Source of the DNA: Tubulanus polymorphus
Taxonomy: Eukaryota > Nemertea > Palaeonemertea > Tubulaniformes > Tubulanidae
Direction: 5' to 3'
DNA: 64,000 nucleotides
NCBI RefSeq assembly: GCF_964204645.1
Contig: NC_134029.1
Coordinates: 21,346,450-21,410,449 of the forward strand
The translations under genes were made by a program, and so were the position numbers. This document shows positions 1-12,840 of this stretch, piece by piece. Numbering within the stretch: the stretch's first letter is position 1; each line of letters opens with the position of its first letter. The notes beneath the pieces were generated by a model. It made no database searches. It was given only the letters and a program-made list of their open reading frames with translations, and was not told where the DNA came from.

Positions 1-103
1 CTGTATATCGTACATAAATCATTTTTAAGGTGGTTTTTAAGCCGATCTGGCGTCGATTGCGTTCGCATTTTTATTGATAATTAATGCGCATCATATCCTC
101 TAG

Positions 104-281
104 ATTTCCATCCATCAATTGTTTCAAGTATCGCAAGGACGATTCATCATGTCGGCGAACGCGTTCTCCAGGTACAGATTGGAGAATCTCGCGAAATCTC
201 GCGAGAACTCGGAACGATCATCCGGTTCGCTTCGCGGTGTCTCCAGTCGCCGCTCATTATCTTCACGATCGGACCCTTGAG
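104..281 (+). other. exon-like block, possibly part of the SCAPER gene; frame unresolved
   Basis: A good acceptor (pyrimidine-rich stretch ending CCTCTAG at 98-103) is followed by an open frame from 104 to a TGA at 278-280. It reads as 58 codons rich in Ser and Arg in its second half. A donor-like GAGTAAAA starts at 280. If that donor is used, only the frame starting at codon 106 stays open and leaves the single base needed to join the exon at 1303. That frame has no similarity I recognise to SCAPER. The Ser/Arg-rich frame would instead make this an alternative terminal exon. Its position and strand fit the upstream neighbour of the SCAPER terminal exon, but the coding frame is a guess. Confidence 0.25.
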
Positions 282-1302
282 TAAAATGACAAAAATCAAC
301 AAAATACAATTAATTATGCAAAAAGAAAGCTTTCGCGCCGATGTATTAGTGATTATGATGCATATTTTATAAGCGCCGAATGTTTATGTCGGTGAAGTCG
401 ACGCGCGCACAAGATTTGCCTCGCCGCGAAAGTTTACAGAAACTGGTAACTGGTAAAGGATAAAAAGACAAAGAGCTTTTCTCTATTTTATGAAGCAAAG
501 ATAGATGAAAGCTTATCCGTAATACTTCAATCGATGCGGTTAGAAATGTCGGGAGGTTCTGATATTTTTTTTCACTTAGCGACAGTTGCGTTGGTGTATG
601 ACTTTATTGAAATAAATATCTCTAGGGTTTTTGAAAAATATGTTCGCTACGTCATTGCGGTGTTTTGTCATCGCGCTATTTTTGCTTCGTAAATTCAGTC
701 ATAAATGGACGTTTCACAACAAAGGTTCGGTAGTAAGGGAAAGTTTCCAGCGATGTAACGGTTAAGAGATAGATGCTCGGACCCCGGGGGTATTGGGGGC
801 TATTCTGCGGAAATCTGAACGAAACCTATTCTCAGTTGTTACATTAACGTATACCCTCTATTGTGTTCATCAGCTGTCAGTTTCAGTATTATGTCTCACA
901 GTCCCTGCGGCCCGCTATCTCGCAGATAGGGCACCTTTAATTGCATCAGTAAACAGCCAGAGGTGAACATGTCACTTTCACCAGCAACATTGTTCACGGC
1001 GAAATCCATTAAAGACAAATTTCAGTCAACACTCTTCACAGTAACGCTCCGATATTGTGTGATTGCAGTTCGTTTCTGTGTACATAAATTAGTTTTAAAT
1101 GGTTCTCTATAAATCCAGCCTCTTGGCTTTCGGGAACACCGGTGTATTGACTATAAGGAGGAGAGTGATGTCTGGCTTTACATCGAGTGTCGCGCCTTGA
1201 CTCAGTCAGGGTTTACGTAAAACCAACGGTGAAAGATACACACTTCGGTGCACAACGTACACGTATATTAATCAGTAAGCTTTAATATTTGATGTTTTTC
1301 AG

Positions 1303-1394
1303 AAATGAAGGAATGGGAAAGCAGGATGTCTCTGGTCGCGCGATTTCCTCAAGATTACTGGAATAAAGTGCAACTGTACTTCCGCGAAAAATGA
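1303..1394 (+). CDS. SCAPER: SCAPER C-terminal coding exon (last exon, partial gene)
   Basis: SCAPER (S-phase cyclin A-associated protein in the ER) is a large, mostly single-copy coiled-coil/zinc-finger protein that binds cyclin A2-CDK2. Only its extreme C-terminus is in this window. A strong acceptor (GATGTTTTTCAG, ending 1302) precedes two bases completing a split codon, then 29 codons and a TGA at 1392-1394. The peptide contains LVARFPQDYW followed by VQLYFREK and stop. I recall human SCAPER ending with LANRFPQQAW, then a few residues, then FFLKK, so R-F-P-Q, the W four residues on and the aromatic-x-x-K end line up. Strand and position, convergent on Islet, match the known SCAPER-ISL2 neighbourhood. 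The exon is short and the human comparison is from memory. Upstream exons lie left of the window or remain unidentified. Confidence 0.6.
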
Positions 1395-2199
1395 ACACAT
1401 ATCTTTTTTACGCATTGATATTATCATTACCCGATATACTATCATAAACGACCACGACTTGGTGGTGAAAGTAAATATTTGTAATCTACATTTCATTTAA
1501 GAAAAATTCGAACTGTTAAAAGTCTGTTATATTGATGTACATTATATATAAATTTGTGAATATTTCGGTGTGATTTAACTTGTCGGTTTGTCGGGTTTCT
1601 ATGCGAACTGCTGAATGCATGTGCTAATTCGGAATCTCACGAAGAACCAGTTGTATGCGCATAGCTTGTAAAAATGGTTGTACTGTCGAAATTAGTATTA
1701 GTTTAAATCATATGTTTGTTTTATATTTGTTTGAAATCTTGATCCTGCTGGCAGGTCGTAAAGCTTATTATTATCGATATATCTATAACTGACTCTCATT
1801 CTCGTAAACGTCACCGTAAATCTGTAAGGTTGTTATTTCTGATTTTATGTTTGTACCACGCCATTGTACATATCATTAGATAATTTAATTTGCTTTAGTA
1901 CTTAGTGAAAATACAGATAAATTCTTTTTTCATTTTGCTAAATTGAGATCTTCAGAATTTTTTTTTTGGATCGTCGATCTGAAGAGTTACTTCATCACGC
2001 TGATCAGACCTGACTACCGCCACTATATTTGAGAATAGTTTCTACAATGTCAATTTCTCCCGGAAATACCATAATGCTATCAAAATCCGAATAATTTCTT
2101 GTTCATTTTGATTAAACCACTATTTTGAGTCTCAAATTACTTTCGACTTTCGTGTGAATTATTACAAATGAAAATATCATATACCCCAGCTCTGCGTTG

Positions 2200-2250
2200 A
2201 ACGGGCGTGTGTGGCCGAGTGATTGATACGCCCCCTGGTGAACGAAAAGC
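2200..2250 (+). repeat. tRNA-like A-box fragment (possible SINE head)
   Basis: TGTGGCCGAGTGATTGA resembles the 5' half of a tRNA-Leu/Ser, with the A box TGGCCGAGTGR. I see no B box (GGTTCRANNCC) at the expected distance, so this is at most a truncated tRNA-derived SINE rather than a tRNA gene. Confidence 0.22.
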
Positions 2251-2802
2251 GAGCGTAAACCTTCTGCAAATGACTTAATCGATAAAACTATTGAATATTT
2301 AGACAAGAACAACTGTCGTTAGTTTTGATTGATTCATTAAAACGCGTCGCTAATTGTGTCGTCATTACGATATGGCGTACTTCGTGTTCGGGTCCGGCAA
2401 CAATTTTCACTTCCGGTTTGTTATTCTGTCGTCTGTCGCGAGGAATTGATTGATGATCAGAACGACAGGAAGCGCCCGACGCTGCAGAAATGTTATTGTT
2501 CCGTGTGACGATTATTTCGCTCATATTATGATTGAATCTAATGTTTTATTATAGCGTCATGAACATAAATATTCTCTCCTCGTTCGCCCGAGTACTCGGA
2601 ACATGAATCCTACGTGTGCGCCGGTCTACATGGTTGGACGATGGTCAGGTGCTCATTCGTTGCACGAAAACCCTCAAATAACCTTTTCTGATTTAATTCT
2701 TGGCCTCATACGGAATCTTGCTGGTTCGTGCACCTGAATATCATTCTCATAAATAAGACACTACCAAAGTGATCACGCGGGGCGCTTTGTTGATTTCATA
2801 TC

Positions 2803-2808
2803 AATAAA
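2803..2808 (+). terminator. candidate poly(A) signal for the SCAPER-like gene
   Basis: This is a canonical AATAAA, the first exact one I found on the + strand after the stop at 1394. It suits a 3' UTR of about 1.4 kb. Use of this signal is inferred. Confidence 0.3.
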
Positions 2809-5754
2809 ACATGTAAAACCTACTGTCCTTTTTTTGCCCATCGATCCTTAGGAAAATCACCAGAGCTGGTAAGCGAGGACGCTGACAGCACATGTTGCTC
2901 ATTTTAGTGAATGGAACTGCGGCAATTGCGAGTCCGACCATGTCCGTGGTCCTACCTATCCTTAATTACCTTAGATTCAAAAATCAATTTATCAAAACGT
3001 TTATTTTTTCGGCATATTTTCCAATAAATAAAATTCAAAGCTAGTCTCGATGAAATCTGCCTAATGTCGTGGAGGACACTTGAAAAGTGTATATTAAGAC
3101 GAATTAAAAAAAGAAAATTAATTTCGATTGAATCTGGAGTCTAATACAATTTCAATATCAGCATTAAGCTCCTATAACGAATGAAGTGTCGTGATACGCA
3201 TGCTGATATCATATCCCCTCATACATCTGTCCGTCTCTCCGTCCTTAACCTTGCGTATCTAATCTCCATTAGTGCTTTATCTCGGGTGTTTTAAAACAGA
3301 TTCTAAAGCGTTTGTCAGCGTCTACGTGATTTCTCTCAGGACCAGCTGATCGCCTTCATATTGCCAATATTTCCAATTATCTTTGCGATGAGTTCATATA
3401 TTTGACGTTCTGACGTAGATAGCGCCGGTCCCATGGTAATTCTAAAGCGCGCACTCTCCAGTAATTTAATACCACAGAAGCGGAGACCGTCGTGGTACAT
3501 GTGATTATACTACAGAGCTGAAATAGGAGTATAGGAACTTTCATGGCAGGTTTGGGACAGATATAACAGCCTCACCTCCACCGGACACGAGACCCCTTCC
3601 TTACCAAAGGTCTCGATCTTAATTGTTGATGATGGGAATATTCGGTGTCGATACCGCTTTACCCCAGAGAATGAAGGTGGATACCGTCGAATCATTGTAA
3701 CTGAAATGAGGCGTGTGGGAGAACCTTAACGACCCAAGATGCTGATTCTGTTAAACTACGAGCTCAACTAGGCGTTAAATATTTCGCAACAGCCCAGTCT
3801 TCCACCCTAATCTGGTTCTCGAAATTTCTAACACCGGCAGCTCACGTAGTTGAAATGCTTCTGCAGAATCAAGGGAAGGAGGCGAGCTTGTTCAATGCAT
3901 TATCTCGTCTGCTATGGCACTCTACAACACGCAACCATCAACTTTCTCCTCGTCTCTCCCTCAGACAACCCTGTCATCATCTAAAAGCTTTTAGCCGTCC
4001 GTATATGCCAAGATATGAAAGCAGCGCGCGCAATATGCGGCTAGTTCGTTCGATTCTCTCTTCTCTCTCACCCTCTTTCTCCGTAAACAGTGATAATTCG
4101 AGCGTAGAGCAATTTCTAAATGGCTAGTGCATTAGCCTAATTAATTTCTGAGAGAGCGCGTGGAGCTAGAATCTCTGTCATCAGACCAACGTACATACGG
4201 TATACAGTTTGAATGAGACAGATAGTATTGAAGAACTTGAATACAAACATTCCTAACATAATTAATTCCTAGTATATAAAGTTTAATTAACGATAAATTA
4301 ACAGATAATCTTTAATCAAGGTTTTCTGTGATTTCAATGAATGAATTCCCGAGTTTCATTAATTTTGCTATCCTAATGTCAATATTTTGACCTTAGATGA
4401 AAATAGGTATCTGTAATATTTTCCTTTATCAAATGAAGGTTTATGTATATACATATGCAGTACATAAAAATAACCTAATAAGTCGGATTTTATATCGTTT
4501 CTTTTCATGATATTTTGGAAATAAGCGCGCTTTTGTACACCGGTATGTAATGGACAGGGGAAGAGGAATATTGAAGGCTCTCTGAACTGAACCCTCTCTA
4601 GATGATATACTAGTAATACTGATAGAACTGATCAGTCTATACGGTGTTTCTATAATACAGCCCTAACATCAAAGTCATCGGTAAGAAGATTAAATAGTCT
4701 TCCATTTCAAGGAAATCGTTTGTCAGCGGGAAACAATTTGTTAAGCAGATTGTGTCGCAAAAAGAGTTCTCCGCCGACAAGAAAGAACGGACATTCGTGC
4801 AAAACATTGACGATACTCTTCAAACCCTACAGTCAACCCCGGAGTCTTTATCTAAGCCTAATCCATATCCGTAAGTCAAACTGTGTTGGATGGAAATAAC
4901 ACGGCGACATTTAAAACGGAAAGTTCTGTATATGGGAGTCGGGGAGAAGATGTTTACAGCGAGATTGTTCAGTGGCCAGAAGAAAAGTGTTTTTTATAAC
5001 TTGCATTTCTGTATAATATGAAAGCTACCGATCAGACATATCGGGACGCGATAAACGTCGTTTCAAGTCGTTGAGAAAATTATATGAAAAACGCTCAGAT
5101 TTTTGAAAAAATTATTGCGTTCCATAAAGAGATTGATTTCTTACAGTATCTCATCTCATGAAATGATATCCCTGTATATGAGGCGTCGCATTGAAGGTGT
5201 GCACATGGGGCAATTTTCACAAACCAGGACCATTCTGATCATTCCATCACGATCGCTACTTTTCGTGTCGTGTAATCCAATAGGTGGAAATCATAATGCA
5301 ATTTTTACATAACTCGCGAAATATTCTATGTACGCAAAATCTGCCTACAAACTGTTGGGTCACTTAAAATGCAGTCACTAATTTCGAACAGACCAGTGAT
5401 GGTAAATCGTACACATTTTGTGCTGAATCGAGGTTCGGTTTAAGTGGCGTGCGTTTGTCAGACTTCGTGACCGTATATTGAGTAAGTGTGATTTTTTTTC
5501 AGTTAGACGTTTTCAAAAATACAAACATAGAATTTGTCTCAATCTAGACACGTTAATATTTTATGAAGTTTTATTGTTGATAATGGCGGATACACCTGCA
5601 GTGGTACCGTATTAAGCATTCTAGACACGCACAACCGGCAACTCTCAATGGGGCCTAGCCTCGATAGCGTGCCGGTGCTCACTATTTCATCGTGCCCGAC
5701 ATCTCATGCAACAACTCAAGTGAACAAGCTGGCTACGCGCATGGGCTATTGCAA

Positions 5755-5775
5755 ACTTCCGGTTTTACCGGAAGT
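5755..5775. promoter_or_regulatory. perfect inverted pair of ETS class I motifs
   Basis: ACTTCCGGT, a TTT spacer and ACCGGAAGT form a perfect 9-bp inverted repeat with a 3-nt loop. Each arm is the ETS class I (GABPA/ELK-type) consensus. A third copy of ACTTCCGG follows at 5800-5807, giving three sites within about 55 bp. Head-to-head ETS sites are a known configuration for cooperative ETS binding. Function here is inferred from motif identity only. Confidence 0.4.
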
Positions 5776-7424
5776 ACGAGGAACGCACGAGAACTTCTCA
5801 CTTCCGGAAACGATGAACTATGGCGTCTGGTCGCGTGATTAGAGCATATTACTCAAAGTCGTAACGTAGGGTCTCACTGAAAGAAAATGAATTTATTACA
5901 CATTGAGAACAGTAGTTTCTGTGCGAGCCGAAGAATATGGGAAAGTTCTGTTTCTGAATTATTTTTCGCTAGTTCCATAAGACTGTATCGACTTAGGTGA
6001 GACCGGAATAGAGCTAGAACACATTTAAGTGCCATTTTCGTTCGCGAAAATCAATTGGTGTGATAATTCACGTCACAAATACAGAGAAATCTCGTATTGA
6101 GATGAAAGACGGCCATTAAATGAAAAAATACGTCGATATAGCCGGGAATATCGACTCGGCGGTTTCCGTGGGAAAAACCGCAAATAATATTATCGGCAAA
6201 AATTATTCTTGATGGATTGTGATTCTTTCATCAATATTGTGCATTTGCAGGAATAGCTCGAACACGGCTCACCAGAAACGAAAATCAAAGGCTCGCGTGT
6301 AATATCTGGACATCGGTCAAAGCCTAATGGACAGGACATGGTTTATAACGTCTGACGGTGTTCGTATGATCGTATTCTGGGTTATGATCATCTTGTCCGT
6401 ACTAGAATTCGCCCCGCGGGGTGCTGTCGACTGTTGTAAGAAGAAGCGTTATCTTCGATATTTTGACCCGGGTTGCTGGATTTCGGCATCGATTATGGTA
6501 GCACTCTCATAAAAACTACAACATGCCCTCATCTCTGATATCTAGATCCATTTTTATCTCTTACCAAACATTGTAGCGAAAATACGATTTCGATCGATAA
6601 ACCGCAAATCGAGACAAGCTCGAATTGAACCTTCGAAACGTTCTTCTAAAAGGAATCAGAATGTGTGTTCGTTCGGAAAACCAAGGTAATGTTCCGTCTA
6701 AATGTGGAACGATTTCTCTCAGTTTATCGACCAATTATGTAGAACAAATGACGGAACTGCTTTTCGCTTTTCAAGATTGAAAATATAAAATTCTTTTAAT
6801 AGAAAATATTCAAAATGCATTTGATACAAGCTAACAAAACGTCAATGTCGCAACTCATGGCGAAACGGAAATTAGGAAGTATCTTAGTTAGTTTAGTTTT
6901 GGAAAACTAATTTCCTTCGTGCAATCATCTATCCTTTATTTCATTTAATCAACCTTATCGCTGAATCCTGCGAAGGTTGAACGTCTATAAAAATCCATAT
7001 CTCACCAGGGAGGTGCCGGCCTTCTCCTTATAGATGTTCACCTCGTCAAAAGAAGTCAACGCCTTGGTTGTAAATGTCCGGGCAGGCTGAGTTCAATGCA
7101 TTGGAAAATGATCGAAAAGACAATGGATAAGATAGGAACAATTGTTCAACGTATTGATATTTCTCGAAGCTAGCAGACGATTGCAAACTAAGCAGATGTT
7201 TAATGAACGGGAAAACACCAGGAGGGAATCCCGTATCCCCGATCAAAATCAAAATCGATTCGAAATACACGTTCATCATTCTTCATTATTCCTTGTTTCA
7301 GTGGTTTATAAACTTTCCGTAGTATATTGGGATATGAATTTCGCTGATAGTCACGGACCGATAGTAACTAGTGTGGAAGACTATCTTCAATGAAATAACA
7401 TGTTTTTCATTTATAGAACAATTT

Positions 7425-7485
7425 GCCCATGCAGGGATTCGAACCTGATGACATCGTGTCCCAGGTTCGAACCATTTCGAGGAAG
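7425..7485 (-). repeat. tRNA-derived SINE-like fragment
   Basis: Read on the - strand, the block carries an exact Pol III B box, GGTTCGAATCC, with a second B-box-like GGTTCGAACC about 30 nt upstream. I could not identify an A box or a cloverleaf, so it looks like a decayed SINE rather than a tRNA gene. Confidence 0.3.
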
Positions 7486-9414
7486 AACGCTATGAAACGA
7501 GAAAAGGTCTCTGGCCCAACCAATCTGAAATAGTCGTAAAACAAAATGCTAGAAATAATGATAGCAGGCAGGATACATTTTTTTACAGAAATTCGTTTCA
7601 GATTTCGAGACAAATATTTACACATCGAAATGACCTTTAAACAACCGCTTTATTTTAAAACGTATATATTGATGTCACATTGTGCGACGCGCGGATCAAA
7701 CGTTTAACTGCGAGAAAAGCGACAAATAGCGCGTTCTTCTTTTTAGAAACAAACAACCGTTGTGTATAAAAACAACAAAGCAATCACACACCGCAGTCGT
7801 CAATCAGAAAAGACTGTTCTGGAGAACGATCATCGATTTTACCGGTTACTGATATTCGAGAGCACTTCTAGGTTCTAGACATTCACTTTGAGTGCAGATT
7901 TCGACTTTTCGGGAACATGGAATATTCTATACCAAAAACGCAAATCATTCACAATATTTACGCAGAATCATCCTAATAGTCAAATCACGGTTACTCGGGA
8001 AGTTACTGTTTGATTTCTGAAAACTGTCGCACGAAATATCGTATAATATTCTAGTAAATTCTTGCAAACGGTTTGACGAACTGTCGAGTGGTTTCACGCC
8101 AATCGGTCATTCATAATCTAATCGATTCGTTAATAACTACTATAAATACTTCACTCTCCGTCGCAATCATAATATTACCATCGAAATTAATCTTTTGATC
8201 GATGTGCATAAGTCCACTTTTCATTTCCTCGGAGTTTGATTCGGAATTAAATCGTTGCCAACTCGTGCCGCGACCCGGATCCAGCGGAATACAACCCTAA
8301 TCCGGAAACTCGCAGGCCCGGCCGAGTTTACATTACGTGAACTAAAACTCGTGCAATATCCTTTCCTAGTGAGTATTGTTTCACTTACGGACCCGTTTCA
8401 ATTGCCAATTTCCCGTTGCCAATGGATCGAGGAGATTTTCATTACGTCGGCCAATGTGCAGACATCCTGAGTGGATGACGATATCTTCAACCTTTTTTTT
8501 TAATTCGTTCACCAAACAATTTGTTTCATTTTATTGCTTCGCTCTTTTGCTCGTGTGGTCTGTATCTATGTCGTGTATTTAGATTCATATTTGTATCGTT
8601 AACAACATACCCATACACATCAACACAGCATTGCACCGCAATAATCGTAATACACTTAAGTTGTGATATTCGAAAAGGACAAGAAGATAAACATAGCACC
8701 TCGCTGATCAAGTCTAAAAAGGAAAAGATAAGTAATTTGATAAGGCTTTCACCAAACAGTTTTACCGATACCATCGACTGGTATCGACAAAATAGCTCAG
8801 ACCCTTAACAATAATCAACATCGCTGCTTAAAAATAATCGGTTTACGTAAGTGCATCCTATTAGATTTCAAACCAGGCTTGATTGGGTGCAGTCGAAATT
8901 AAGGGCTATACTGCTATCCCCTTACAATCGATGACTCTGTTAACCGTTACTTTTTACGTTATCTTTTTGAATCTTAGTACATGGGTCTATGCTGATATTG
9001 AAATTGATTGCAGAATCTGAATAAGTCTCAAAAAGGTCCTGAATAGATAATACATTGATCTTAAACTAAGACACCTTTGCTCTATACCACATATAGGGAC
9101 GCAGCTACGGGGTGTCAAAGGGAACCGTCACCACCGTTGATTTTTGTGGAAAAATTGCTGGCGGTGGAGAGGTAGTGAATGTTAAGTTGTCTGGAATTAA
9201 AGCGATTAATGTGATTATAGGACATCATCCTGCCTAGCACAAAACCCTACACGTGTAGTTCAATGATATTGACGGGATAACTTAGACTTTAATTCAAGTG
9301 TTTTTGGTTCTGCGTGTGGAGCGATCAGAGCTAACTCGAGACCTATAACGCGAGTACAAACATTGGTGACTATTTGGTGGGTAAGAATATCCGAAACTAA
9401 TGAAGAAAATGAAC

Positions 9415-9478
9415 TAGATTTGACCCAGGACTGAAACCGGCGACTACACAACTGGTTCCATCAGCCTAGTGCAGGTGA
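9415..9478 (-). repeat. tRNA-derived SINE-like fragment
   Basis: On the - strand, GGCTGATGGAACCAG is followed about 17 nt later by GGTTTCAGTCCTGGG, a diverged B box. Order and spacing resemble the tail half of a tRNA-derived head. There is no acceptor-stem pairing that would support a functional tRNA. Confidence 0.3.
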
Positions 9479-12400
9479 ATATCCTACAATAACAAAGACC
9501 ACGTCGTGTTTTCTTGCGTGTAATCTGAAGCAGCTGGTCACACACAGTGTATCGGGTCTAGAATCAAAATACTGATAACTTCGTGAAATTACGCCAGTCT
9601 CCTCACGCAGGTGTATGATTATAATACCAATATTTCACGTCGAATAATTAAATTCGCTTGACCTTGCTTCCATCAGCGATGACCCGTCGAGATGCGCTAA
9701 TGGATTGCAGCGCGGTTGTACGTAAGCAGACGAGCAGCCAACCGTAATGACGTTCAGTCGTGTGTATACACTTACTTTCAGTTTCACGTATTAAATCGAA
9801 ACTTTCATTCTCCACGGATCAGTCTCAGACTCATCATTCTCATGGATTATTGATATTATTTTAGCAACACAGTTTCCACGACTTTCAGAGTGCTGCTGCA
9901 TTATAATGATCACGACAACGAACACGTAGTTCATTATCGAAGTTGATTTTGATTATTTCTGGATATTTGTCACTCGGAGCAGTGCGCGAACCTCCCCGGT
10001 TAGACTGACAAATGGAAATATGATTGAAACTTAAGCCCGCAAAAAAGCTACAAAGAAAAAAAGATGAATTGATTTTAAACAACTAAAAAATTAAAAATCC
10101 TATTGTTTGATATTTCAATGCCTTTTTTTGTTTCATCCGTACAGCCCGCATGACCGATGTTACGAAACAGTTGCCTTATGGCTGAAAAAATATCGATTGG
10201 AGACATGAATGGAACCAATGAATAGATTTTGTATTGTTGTACGATAAAAAATCAAAGTTGTTATGTTCCCGAAGTCATCAATTACGCGAAGCCGGCATCG
10301 TTCGAGGGGAAAATCGTGGATGTATTGTAACACCGTCATCAACGGTTACAATATGGCGTTAACAATGACGTACGGCCGAGTTGGGTATCGTTTACTTGTG
10401 TTTGCGAGTAATCAGGATTTCTCGGTTGAGCGAACGGCCGCGTTTTCAGCAATAATTTACCGAATCTGATCAGCATCTTTTATTGTTTAACAGAGAATTA
10501 ATGAACCATCGAGACTCCCCGTACTATGCCGCGGCTATACAGCTATAATACACCAGGCGACCTGTGCACGCATGACGAAGTATCGTCGTTAGCGGGCTTT
10601 GATTTGTTTTCTTTACCGTTCAGTTCACAGGCGACAGAAAAAATTAACTCGTTTTTAATATCCGTTCTTGTGGATCGCACCTGAAAGACTGCATTATCAA
10701 TATTCATAGCATGCTCTTTCAGGACAGATACGGAAAACACATATCAATGCAACCTCCCCACCACAGATACGTATGTTCTCGAGTCATTCCCTAACCGATG
10801 ACCACAACACGCGATTTAGAAAATGAAGTGTTTAATCTATAACGAAGTATTTGAATATACCCTGCAGATGTTTTTGAACAATTCAACCATCAATAATACT
10901 ATACTTAAACGCAATAAATTACGGGACTTCTCTGTATCGACTCGGAGTTTACTGAACGTATTCATCAAATTATTTACATTTTGAGCCACTGATCCGTCTG
11001 GCAAATTATGGCATAACTTTTGGCATAAATTATTCATCATGTCATTGGTTATTCATTAGACGTGGTGAATGGAGGACATTAACACCGAAATTGTTGTGGC
11101 CATCCAAAATGTTCAGCAACTGAAGAAAGTCTGCCTTGTCTATGATAACAATGATGTTTTCACCTTTCTAAAAATCTGACACCATCATGACTGATGATGG
11201 ATATCTTTTCTCATCGGGTAAATCGAGTCAGTACCATCAGGTAATATGATGCTAACCGGCTAATCCAGCAGTAGATGCACAATCAAAGCTGATTGCCCTG
11301 GTCTCTTCTATTCAGGTTCACCGATGGGGATTACCACGCTACTTTACATCCGAGCAATATACACGAGTTCTCAGCGCTAATGTTGCAATAACAGTTGAAT
11401 TGCAAGGTCCCCGAAGGTCTAGGTTTATAGTGCCCTAAAATCGCGTCTGAATGGGAAAGTTTGCGCTACCTGATGCCATAAAACTGACTAATGGCCAAGG
11501 TTAATTAAAGGGAAAGCAGATCCACGGTGATTAAGGAGTGTTATGGGACGGGATGAGTTCGACTGCAGCTTGTCGCGCTGCTTGTTCTATTGCATTACAG
11601 TTTTCTTTTTTATCAGTGTGACGAGGATCATCTTAAAAATATTTACCGCAGTGTAGTTAGGACGTTGGCCTTATAATGCCATGCATACCACTTTCTGTGT
11701 GCGTGAAAAATAGCTCTTCCTGGATGAAAATTAGAGAATTCCCGAACGATCTCGTAAACCTAGACCTCAAAAAGAGTTTGAGAACATTTTGTGGTGGAAA
11801 ATAGGCAACGGTCAAAAAGGTGACCTGCACCATGACATCGTAGTACACGACGTAATGACATTGCGGGACTGCATGCATGCGGGGACGAACCACTAGCGGA
11901 ACAGGTTTACAGCATTTCATACCATACATCAAGGAGGAAAAACGTGCATGAATTCGCTAAGATAATACGTTTGGGAAACCAATACGACCATATGAATCCA
12001 TAGATGGGGCGCTACTGAACATCGTCACCGCTGCCGTGAGTGCTCAGACTTTCCGGCTGACTGACGCTATATAGTTTTTATGCATCAGAACACCTGGTTC
12101 GTCAATGGCAACAGCATCAATTCAAAGGACAACGATTCATCATGTCGCACGAAGTTCAGACCATTGTACTGAAACGGCGCGCGTGAAATGTTCCTTGTTG
12201 ACAAAATCACAATAACTCAATCAAACGAGCGCGATGAATACTGCACCGTGGCACGCCAACCTGTGAGGCTGGTTGTCACGTTTTTTATGCGTTCGCGTGC
12301 TACTACTGATTATGCGCCGTAAAATATTTATCCCGTCGGGGAAACGAGAGCTAGTCGGCATGAGAGAGAAGGATGCGGGATTACTCAGGTACGAACGACG

Positions 12401-12734
12401 CTCCTTTGTCGGTATGGAAGCGGTCTCGACGGAAGTCGGCATCCTGCGCGCACAGACGACAAGCGAAACTTTTGATGGATCAAATTCGATCAAATGTTTG
12501 CGTGTTGAATTCAACCGATTGAGAATTATTCGCGTTAGGATCAAGAAATCCTTTGATGTGGAGTGAAACTAGCGGCACCGCCGCACCGAACGTGTATCGA
12601 ATACAAAAACCGACAACAGTCAATTTTTCATGATGGGCAGGCGGATCTGGCGCCGAAACACGCGATTTTCTTCTGTTCTCGGAGTTCTATGCCCTCCTGG
12701 TGATTCCTATATTCCCTGTCAACTACTGGGACAG

Positions 12735-12840
12735 TTGCGCTTCCGCCTCGCATCCGATTGGTCTCGTAACGATGACGTCACAAGCGCGTCACAGCCGATG
12801 AAAATAAAAAGACTCGGTCTGACGATTCGCGAAGGGTAAA
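12735..12840 (+). promoter_or_regulatory. promoter-like motif island (GGAA, CCAAT, CRE, TATA-like)
   Basis: In order: CTTCCGCC near 12740, GATTGGT (inverted CCAAT) near 12757, an exact CRE TGACGTCA at 12773-12780, a second half-CRE-like GCGTCA about 6 nt on, and an A-rich AAAATAAAAAG about 20 bp after that. The order and spacing resemble a Pol II promoter reading to the right, or a distal enhancer. I see no exon downstream that it would serve, so the product, if any, is unknown. Confidence 0.3.

Larger units (their letters stand above)
1395..2830 (+). other. putative 3' UTR of the SCAPER-like gene
   Basis: Downstream of the TGA at 1392-1394 the sequence is AT-rich and has no sustained + strand frame. 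A canonical AATAAA lies at 2803-2808, and weaker ATTAAA hexamers occur near 2113 and 2335, any of which could be the cleavage signal. A tRNA-like A-box fragment is embedded near 2207. The extent of the UTR is inferred only from these signals. Confidence 0.3.
2840..12600. other. intergenic DNA, no recognisable gene
   Basis: Open frames here stay under about 90 codons, and none shows a domain or paired splice sites that I recognise. The interval contains an ETS-motif hairpin at 5755-5775, a further ETS site at 5800-5807, and SINE-like fragments near 7425-7480 and 9415-9475. I found no ribosomal, tRNA or CRISPR feature. If the SCAPER and Islet calls are right, this is the left part of the interval between two convergent genes. 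Confidence 0.5.

Noticed and set aside
12246-12290. Imperfect hairpin followed by a T run, considered as a Pol III RNA
   Set aside because: The stem is interrupted by mismatches and no A or B box precedes it.
12221-12566. Roughly 100-codon frames open on both strands
   Set aside because: Mutual open frames on opposite strands with no domain; no transposase or gag/pol motif seen.
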